This document shows positions 6,594 to 10,938 of a stretch of 10,938 nt of DNA, piece after piece. A model generated the notes under the pieces. The model ran no database searches, had not been told where the DNA came from, and saw only the letters and a program-made list of their open reading frames with translations. This DNA comes from CAZVLE01 sp964627855. GTDB taxonomy: Bacteria > Bacillota > Dethiobacteria > DTU022. The translations under genes and the position numbers were made by a program. Location: positions 1-10,938 of the forward strand of contig CAZVLE010000138.1 of NCBI GenBank assembly GCA_964627855.1, written 5' to 3'. Every line of letters begins with the position of its first letter. Positions within the stretch are counted from its first letter, which is position 1.

Positions 6594-6976
6594 ATAGCAG
6601 AAAAGAAAATATTTTTGCAACCCCATATTTATTTTAGGGCAATTTCATGACAAATGCTATGTAAATGGTAGCATATGCAGGCAAATGAGTTCTCCTTTCG
6701 GTTGCAGCTAAATTATTATGAAATACGAGGTTTATTTGAGTGAGAAACCACCTAAAATATGCAGCCGACATATCCATTCAAACTGGTATCGGTTGACCGG
6801 GTAGTACAAATTATCGGGCGCAGAGCAATAGCAAGAAATACCTTCATAAACGTAGCAGGGTGGTTGATAACGGAAATGGGCAAAAGCACAGGCGTTTAAT
6901 TACCTGGCCGAGATCCCCCCTCCCCTGTATCCAGGTAAAGAATTGTGCAACAAAAAGGCTTGATGCGCAAGATTAT
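6594..6976. other. intergenic region with stem-loops and one small open frame
   Basis: No confident gene. There is a 6-bp inverted repeat ATGCTA/TAGCAT at 6654-6659 and 6669-6674, and an 8-bp stem TTACCTGG/CCAGGTAA at 6900-6907 and 6931-6938 with a C-rich 23-nt loop and no U-run. A 46-codon frame from ATG 6759 to TAA 6899 encodes a peptide containing FKLVSVDRVVQIIGRRAIAR. It has protein-like composition but no ribosome binding site, and an in-frame stop lies just upstream. It may be a gene remnant. I could not match the region to a riboswitch class I know, including cobalamin and molybdenum cofactor types. Confidence 0.35.
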
Positions 6977-7036
6977 TTCTTGACGCATATATTATTATTA
7001 GTTAAAATAGTAAAACCTATCGAGATACTGTCAATT
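6977..7036 (+). repeat. diverged copy B of a two-block non-coding repeat
   Basis: Partner of 6552-6593. Block 1 (6977-6991) contains the -35 box of the promoter before the MoaD-ThiF operon, and block 2 (7016-7036) lies around its transcription start and runs into the palindrome at 7028-7042. The 18-nt difference in spacing corresponds to a segment including the -10 box TAAAAT, which copy A lacks. Confidence 0.5.
6980..7008 (+). promoter_or_regulatory. promoter of the MoaD-ThiF operon
   Basis: TTGACG (6980-6985), 17 bp, then TAAAAT (7003-7008). It would start transcription near 7015, about 37 nt before the small membrane frame and 285 nt before the MoaD-ThiF-rhodanese gene. Confidence 0.5.
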
Positions 7037-7042
7037 TGACAG
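7028..7042. promoter_or_regulatory. perfect palindrome just downstream of the promoter, candidate operator
   Basis: CTGTCAA-T-TTGACAG is a perfect inverted repeat with 7-bp arms around position 7035. It begins about 13 bp after the expected transcription start, a normal site for a dimeric repressor. It could equally form a short hairpin at the 5' end of the mRNA. The regulator is unknown. Confidence 0.45.
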
Positions 7043-7051
7043 GGTGTTGAT

Positions 7052-7297
7052 ATGTTTGACGACAGAGCTTTATACTGATGGGAGCCCTGTTTAGGCTGGG
7101 CTACATTATATCGCTGGGAAAAGGCGCCTTTTGCGTTGTTCCCTCTTTCCGGGATTGGCTTGCCTTTAAAACATAACCGTGCCCTGCAGGGTGTGATTCT
7201 GGCAGGACTGGTTGCCATATTGGTCCTATCACTGGCCCTTTCTGCAGGTTGGGATCCGTTGAAGCGATGCCAGATTATTAAGACAAGGAGGATTTAA
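7052..7297 (+). pseudogene. small membrane-protein frame interrupted by one in-frame TGA
   Basis: From ATG 7052, with AGGGTG at 7041-7046 as a possible ribosome binding site, the frame gives MFDDRALY, a TGA at 7076-7078, and then stays open for 72 more codons to TAA at 7295-7297, only 2 nt before the next gene. After the TGA come WEPCLGWATLYRWEKAPFAL and one hydrophobic segment at about residues 46-66 (GVILAGLVAILVLSLALSAG), then a basic tail. The fit to the neighbouring gene suggests a real gene, at least formerly. The TGA may be a nonsense mutation, a sequencing error or, less likely, selenocysteine. The downstream hairpin (AGCC/GGCT around 7083-7097) is too weak for a convincing SECIS. Family not recognised; it may be the end of a larger transporter that lost its middle. 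Confidence 0.45.
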
Positions 7298-7299
7298 TC

Positions 7300-8778
7300 A
7301 TGGCAACAGTTAGTGTAGATATCCCCACACCTTACCGGGAGGTTGCCGGTAAGGAGGCCAGGATATCCGCAGAAGCTAATTCTCTTGGTAAACTTTTAGC
7401 GACAATTGCTGATCGTTTTCCCGGTCTAAAGGATCGGATCTACCATGACGGAGTAATTGCTCCACACCTGAATATCTACATTAATGGCGAGGAGATGCAC
7501 TCTTTAAATGGCCTTGATACTGCTCTTACGGAAGGAGACAGGGTAGCCCTGGTTCCTGCAGTTGCCGGCGGAGTCGACTGGGACGATCTGGCTGAGTCGG
7601 ATGGGGCACCGCTTTTGTCTGATGAGCAGATGGAACGCTATTCCCGGCATACCCGTCTTTCTGAAGTGGGTGTGGAGGGACAGCGGAAACTCCTCGATGC
7701 AAAAGTATTGATCGTCGGAGCAGGTGGACTCGGGTCTCCAGCAGCACTTTACCTGGCCGCAGCCGGTGTGGGTACCATCGGGTTAATCGACGGAGATCGG
7801 GTGGATCGTTCCAACCTGCAGCGGCAGATTTTGCATGATGAAAGCTGGATCGGCAAACTGAAAGTTGATTCAGCGAAGGCCAGGTTGGAAAAGCTTAACC
7901 CAGATGTGCTGGTGGAGACATATCCGGTAGTACTAAACTCCGCAAATGCCCTGGATATCGTGGATAAGTATGACCTGGTGGTTAACGGTTGCGATAATTT
8001 TCCGACCCGGTATCTGTTAAATGATGCCTGTGTTTTATCAGGTAAACCCCTGATTGATGCCGGGATTATGAGTTTTTATGGCCAGGCAACAGTTTATTAC
8101 CCGGGCCGGGGATGCTACCGCTGCCTCTTCCCGACCCCACCGCCGCCGGGCAGTGTACCCAATTGTGCCGAAGTTGGCATAATCGGTGCTCTGGCCGGGC
8201 AGTTTGGAACCCTTCAGGCTATGCAGGCAGTTAAATTAATCCTGGGAATTGGAGAACTACTAACCAATAAGTTGTATCTCTATAACGCACTTGACGAAGA
8301 AAGTCATCTTTTTAACTGGGAGAAGCGGGAAAAATGCCCTGTCTGCGGCGAGAACCCGACTATCACAGAATTAATTGATTACGAGGAATTTTGCGGAGTG
8401 CCGGCCCCCAGTGAGGCAGAAAAGCAGGACCAGGAAGAAGAGATTCCTTTAGAGTATGACCTGGCTGCTCCACAAGCCCGGCAGCTAGTCCAAGACGGAG
8501 CCAGGATTATAGATATTCGTGAAGAACACGAGTATAGAAGGCAGTACATTCCCGGTTCAATCTTGATTCCGCTGGCCAAACTAACAGAACAACTTGAAGA
8601 ACTGGATCCTGAAGAACAGATTCTCTTTGTCTGCCAGATTGGAGAACGCAGCGGCAAGGCAGTCAGGGCGCTCAGGGATGCCGGGTTTTATAATACTTAT
8701 AACCTAGCCGGGGGAATTATAGCCTGGGTCAATCATCGCTATCCAACAGCCGGGGCTAAAAAGGAAGAACTGGTCTGA
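7300..8778 (+). CDS. MoaD-like / ThiF-MoeB E1-like / rhodanese three-domain fusion
   Basis: A 492-residue cytoplasmic protein. Residues 1-91 are a MoaD/ThiS/CysO-like ubiquitin-fold sulfur carrier ending in PAVAGG, with Gly90-Gly91 followed by a linker instead of a C-terminus. Residues about 108-365 are an E1-like adenylating domain: RYSRHTRLSEVG, nucleotide loop GAGGLGS (140-146), DGDRVDRSNLQRQ, Cys289 in NCAEVG, and zinc ligands Cys272/Cys275 and Cys346/Cys349 (CPVC). Residues about 383-485 are a rhodanese domain with active-site Cys445 in CQIGERS, ending AGGIIAWV. Together they could adenylate the carrier Gly-Gly and load sulfur as a thiocarboxylate. AGGAGG at 7286-7291 gives a strong start at ATG 7300. 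The stop overlaps the start of a cysteine synthase pseudogene and a JAMM protease follows, so the likely pathway is thiocarboxylate-based cysteine synthesis as for CysO/MoeZ in mycobacteria. Molybdopterin or tungstopterin sulfur transfer is an alternative. Confidence 0.9.
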   Translation: MATVSVDIPTPYREVAGKEARISAEANSLGKLLATIADRFPGLKDRIYHDGVIAPHLNIYINGEEMHSLNGLDTALTEGDRVALVPAVAGGVDWDDLAESDGAPLLSDEQMERYSRHTRLSEVGVEGQRKLLDAKVLIVGAGGLGSPAALYLAAAGVGTIGLIDGDRVDRSNLQRQILHDESWIGKLKVDSAKARLEKLNPDVLVETYPVVLNSANALDIVDKYDLVVNGCDNFPTRYLLNDACVLSGKPLIDAGIMSFYGQATVYYPGRGCYRCLFPTPPPPGSVPNCAEVGIIGALAGQFGTLQAMQAVKLILGIGELLTNKLYLYNALDEESHLFNWEKREKCPVCGENPTITELIDYEEFCGVPAPSEAEKQDQEEEIPLEYDLAAPQARQLVQDGARIIDIREEHEYRRQYIPGSILIPLAKLTEQLEELDPEEQILFVCQIGERSGKAVRALRDAGFYNTYNLAGGIIAWVNHRYPTAGAKKEELV

Positions 8779-9237
8779 TGGGCCGCCATAGCGATCAGCG
8801 CCGCAGCAGTCTGCTCGACCTAATTAGCAGCACGCTGTTATTGCCCCTGGAAAGGGTCGGTCCGAGAACTAACTGCGGTAGATATTTGAAAGAAACCCGG
8901 ACCTGAAGATAGTTGCTGTAGAATCGGACGCATCAACGGGATTGAACGGTGAGCGGGCGGGACGCCATAGCATTCATAGCCTGGGGCAGGCTTCATACCC
9001 GGGATTCTTGATCGTGGATTTATTGAGCAGGTTGTTAGAGTACTTGAAGCAGGCTTACGAGTACGCTGAACTTTTATGCAGGAAAGAAGAGACCAGCACT
9101 GAACCTTAATCTGGAGCAGCTCTGTGTGCCGCCCGGCAGGTCTTATCAGAGGAAGCGGCGCAGGGGGAGTAACTATCCTGCCCAACCGGATGGAGCGCTA
9201 CTTAAGCTTATTAGAACAGGGTGATGATCATGCCTGA
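8778..9237 (+). pseudogene. cysteine synthase (CysM/CysK family, PLP) pseudogene with internal deletion and frameshifts
   Basis: Pieces of one cysteine synthase are spread over three frames. ATG 8778 overlaps the upstream TGA and starts a frame containing SLLDLISSTLLLPLERV, the counterpart of LLDLIGNTPLVRLERL. It then jumps to CGRYLKE, the counterpart of the GTGRFLKE region some 170 residues later. The next frame gives PDLKIVAVESDAS, AYEYAELLCRKE and SGAALCAARQVLSEEAA. The last gives GGVTILPNRMERYLSLLEQG (compare FPDGGERYLST), ending in TGA 9235-9237, 8 nt inside the protease gene. The PLP lysine region and substrate loops are missing. About 460 nt remain of an expected 900-960. The coupled start and stop show that it was once a normal member of this operon. 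The resemblance to thiocarboxylate-using CysM is inferred from context, because the diagnostic middle is lost. Confidence 0.8.
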
Positions 9238-9640
9238 AGAGAAAATATATCTTTCCAAAAAACTACGGCAGCAAATGCTGGAGCACGCCCGCTGTGAAAT
9301 GCCCTTTGAAGCATGCGGGATTGTCGGTGGCCAAGATAGGCGTGCTCTCAACTATTACCCGTCCCATAATGATTTGCAAAGCCTGACAAGTTACAACATT
9401 GCCCCAGAAGATCTTTTCCGGATCATGATGGAACTTGAGGATAAGGGCCATGAATTATGGGGTATATTTCATTCGCACCCGGCGACGGATCCTTATCCCT
9501 CGGAAAGGGATATTAAACAGAGCTATTACCCGGAAACTTATTACCTGATCGCATCATTCATTAACTATACTGAACCTGAACTGCGAGCTTTTCGCATCAA
9601 CGAGGGGGCAGTGGAAGAAGTTGAAATAATGCTGGTTTAA
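9230..9640 (+). CDS. JAMM/M67 metallopeptidase (Mec+/QbsD-like)
   Basis: A 136-residue protein of normal length for bacterial JAMM proteases. The full metal-site signature is present: Glu27 in PFEACGIVGG, His81 and His83 in FHSHPATDPYPS, Ser91, and Asp94 (H-x-H-x10-D). Relatives release amino acids or peptides from the Gly-Gly end of ubiquitin-like sulfur carriers: Mec+ frees cysteine from CysO-cysteine, and QbsD trims QbsE to expose Gly-Gly. Its partner here is probably the MoaD-like domain of the fusion protein two genes upstream. ATG 9230 has AGGG at about 9218-9221 with suitable spacing; ATG 9224 and GTG 9221 are in frame but too close to it. The start lies inside the tail of the cysteine synthase pseudogene, showing former translational coupling. 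No membrane segments or signal peptide. Confidence 0.9.
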   Translation: MPEEKIYLSKKLRQQMLEHARCEMPFEACGIVGGQDRRALNYYPSHNDLQSLTSYNIAPEDLFRIMMELEDKGHELWGIFHSHPATDPYPSERDIKQSYYPETYYLIASFINYTEPELRAFRINEGAVEEVEIMLV

Positions 9641-9731
9641 AAGGTTGCCTGGCTGTTTCTGTGTAAAGGGTTGACTGTACCTGCATCCTTTAAAAATCCT
9701 TAATTCTATAAGGTAAAGTCAAGCTTTGAGG

Positions 9732-9815
9732 AAGCTGCATGGACGCTCGGGGTCTGAGCGAAGGCAATGTCGTTGCCAGTGCTGAACGAAGCACCATGTC
9801 CGAACTGGCCAGCTT
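9732..9815 (+). ncRNA. candidate structured RNA: closing stem plus three consecutive hairpins
   Basis: An outer stem AAGCTG (9732-9737) with CAGCTT (9810-9815) and an inner stem GGAC (9741-9744) with GTCC (9798-9801) enclose three perfect hairpins in a row. These are GCTC/GAGC at 9745-9748 and 9756-9759 (loop GGGGTCT), GGCAA/TTGCC at 9763-9767 and 9773-9777 (loop TGTCG), and GTGCT/AGCAC at 9779-9783 and 9790-9794 (loop GAACGA). This makes a four-way junction of cloverleaf shape. It is not a tRNA: the acceptor stem is too short, the loops do not match and there is no T-loop motif. The region is more GC-rich than its surroundings. A 36-codon frame (ATG 9739 to TAA 9849) overlaps it but has no ribosome binding site. 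It could be a cis-regulatory leader of the DUF1786 gene, an independent RNA or a palindromic repeat element. The strand is assumed. Confidence 0.4.
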
Positions 9816-9856
9816 AACAGGGAGCGCGAAAAAAGTACTTGTTTTTTAAGTAAGCC

Positions 9857-9885
9857 TTGAACAGTAGCAGAAAAAATAGTAATGT
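9857..9885 (+). promoter_or_regulatory. possible promoter of the DUF1786 gene
   Basis: TTGAAC (9857-9862), 17 bp, then TAATGT (9880-9885), 44 nt before ATG 9929. The -10 is a weak match. Just upstream, AAAAAA...TTTTTT at about 9829-9847 can form a weak A/T stem. If this promoter is used, the structured region at 9732-9815 is not part of the mRNA leader. Confidence 0.3.
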
Positions 9886-9928
9886 TGAATTTCATACGGC
9901 CTGGTCATTGAAGAGAGGTAGGGATAAT

Positions 9929-10938
9929 ATGAACAGTATACTAGCAGTAGATATTGGCAGCGGAACCCAGGATATTTTAATCTATCAACCCGGGCAGGAA
10001 ATGGAAAACAATATCAAGATGATTCTTCCTTCCCAGACTCAAATTGTAGCCAGACAGATTGAGAGATTGACAGAAGAAGGGAAAGATATATTCATTCATG
10101 GCTACCTGATGGGTGGTGGGAGTTCATCCGGGGCAGTTAAAAAGCATCTTCAGGCGGGCCTTAAGCTCTATGCTACCCGTGAAGCGGCCCTGACTATCAA
10201 AGATAACCTGGAGAAAGTAACCGCCCAGGGAATTGAGCTGACAGATTCCGTTCCCGCTGGCTGCGCCCGGGTAGAATTTAAAGATATTGATATTCCCGCT
10301 TTGAGAAAAACCCTGTCCCTGTTTGAAGAGGAGTTGCCGGGTGTTTTTGCATTTGCTGTTCAGGATCACGGTTTTTCCCCGGACAGTAGTAACCGGGAAT
10401 TTCGTTTTGCACACTGGCAAAGATTTCTTAACCAGGGTGGCAAACTATCAGGTTTGCTCTATGATCATCACAACCTGCCTGACTATCTTACCAGAATGAG
10501 GGCAGTTCTTAAGTGCTGCCGGGATGATGCTGAGGAGATCTGGTTGATGGACACAGGTGCAGCGGCAATCCTGGGCAGCCTGGAAGATACCAGGGTCAGG
10601 GAGGCCACGGTAAATGATGGCAGTATGCTGGTCAATGTAGGCAATCAGCATACTATAGCTTTTCTTGTTACAGGTAATCGAGTATATGGCGTATTTGAAC
10701 ACCACACCGGCTTATTGACGGAACAAAAGCTATCCGATTACTTAAAACGTTTTCAGATCGGCAGACTGACTCATGAAGAGGTGTTTAACGATCACGGCCA
10801 CGGCTGTGCTGTTCTTCCCGAAGCAGTAGATTTCAAGTTTGACTTTATTTCCGTTACCGGTCCGCAGAGAAAACTTGCCGCCAACATAGGCTACCTGGCT
10901 GTTCCACATGGAGACATGATGATCTCCGGCGCTGCCGG
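9929..10938 (+). CDS. DUF1786 family protein, ASKHA-like (3' partial)
   Basis: The frame from ATG 9929 is open for 336 codons to the window end. GAGGTAGGG at 9915-9923 is the ribosome binding site. The N-terminus MNSILAVDIGSGTQDILIY carries the phosphate-1 type motif of actin/hexokinase-like ATPases (VDIGSGTQD). Further marks are HGYLMGGGSSSGAV, SVPAGCARVEF, a second glycine/Asp motif LMDTGAAAILG, and LVNVGNQHTIAFLV. The last visible residues (ANIGYLAVPHGDMMISGAA) look like the family C-terminus, so only a few codons are probably missing. The family (COG4012) has sometimes been labelled as related to pyruvate formate-lyase activating enzyme, but its function is not established and there is no radical-SAM cysteine triad here. 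It is separated from the JAMM gene by 288 nt and probably belongs to another transcription unit. Confidence 0.8.
   Translation, partial: MNSILAVDIGSGTQDILIYQPGQEMENNIKMILPSQTQIVARQIERLTEEGKDIFIHGYLMGGGSSSGAVKKHLQAGLKLYATREAALTIKDNLEKVTAQGIELTDSVPAGCARVEFKDIDIPALRKTLSLFEEELPGVFAFAVQDHGFSPDSSNREFRFAHWQRFLNQGGKLSGLLYDHHNLPDYLTRMRAVLKCCRDDAEEIWLMDTGAAAILGSLEDTRVREATVNDGSMLVNVGNQHTIAFLVTGNRVYGVFEHHTGLLTEQKLSDYLKRFQIGRLTHEEVFNDHGHGCAVLPEAVDFKFDFISVTGPQRKLAANIGYLAVPHGDMMISGAA

Noticed and set aside
6600..7050. molybdenum/tungsten cofactor or cobalamin riboswitch before the MoaD-ThiF operon
   Set aside because: I looked for the conserved core elements and found none; the visible stems are isolated.
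7076..7120. bacterial SECIS after the in-frame TGA
   Set aside because: Only a 4-5 bp stem (AGCC/GGCT) without the expected loop features; selenocysteine is kept only as a hypothesis to exclude.
6973..7218. 81-codon minus-strand frame
   Set aside because: Runs antisense through a promoter, a palindrome and the TGA-broken membrane frame; no family resemblance.
8838..9185. 115-codon minus-strand frame
   Set aside because: Antisense to the cysteine synthase pseudogene, whose plus-strand motifs are specific and numerous.
9732..9815. tRNA gene
   Set aside because: Cloverleaf-like, but it lacks a 7-bp acceptor stem, a 7-nt anticodon loop and the T-loop consensus.
9739..9849. 36-codon frame over the structured region
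   Set aside because: No ribosome binding site; the nested hairpins explain the sequence better.

Overview
The window looks like the chromosome of an anaerobic, Clostridia-like member of the Bacillota with a Wood-Ljungdahl (CODH/ACS) heritage. The grounds are a corrinoid-activation protein beside the remains of the acetogen-type CODH subunit AcsA, an Fe-S Rrf2 regulator next to a DUF438/hemerythrin protein, strong AGGAGG-type ribosome binding sites, and AT-rich spacers between genes of moderate GC. No ribosomal RNA, tRNA, CRISPR array or intact mobile element is visible.

Left part (1-3840, + strand). After the end of an unrecognised gene (1-150) and about 600 nt of mostly non-coding, possibly decayed DNA comes an operon with a clear promoter at 736-765. 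It holds an Rrf2-family regulator with three cysteines (852-1277), a DUF438-hemerythrin-PAS protein (1311-2531), a DUF1858 protein whose start overlaps the previous stop (2518-2757), and a MetE/UroD-fold methyltransferase-like protein (2790-3806). A strong hairpin (3815-3840) separates this from a convergent operon. The first three genes look like a redox, NO or O2 sensing module.

Middle (3884-6600, - strand). Reading right to left: a promoter, an acsA pseudogene with an apparent start region fused out of frame to its last 135 or so codons, a short CPK/EVP-motif remnant, and an intact 639-residue corrinoid activation protein (AcsV/RACo type). The helper for the corrinoid Fe-S protein survives while the CODH subunit beside it is broken.

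Right part (6980-9640, + strand). A promoter and a perfect palindrome precede a small membrane ORF broken by one in-frame TGA. Then come a MoaD-ThiF/MoeB-rhodanese three-domain fusion, a cysteine synthase (CysM-type) pseudogene with a large internal deletion and frameshifts, and an intact JAMM/M67 protease. This is the gene set of thiocarboxylate-dependent cysteine synthesis (carrier, activating enzyme, cysteine synthase, Mec+-type protease), but with the synthase lost at this locus. The carrier domain carries an internal Gly-Gly instead of a C-terminal one, so it would probably need cleavage.

Right end. An 84-nt region (9732-9815) can fold into a closing stem plus three consecutive 5-bp hairpins and may be an RNA. 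It lies upstream of a DUF1786 gene that runs off the end of the window.

Recurrent theme: acsA and cysM keep their start region and their C-terminal part but lack the middle. This is either real genome decay or a systematic assembly problem, and read mapping would decide.
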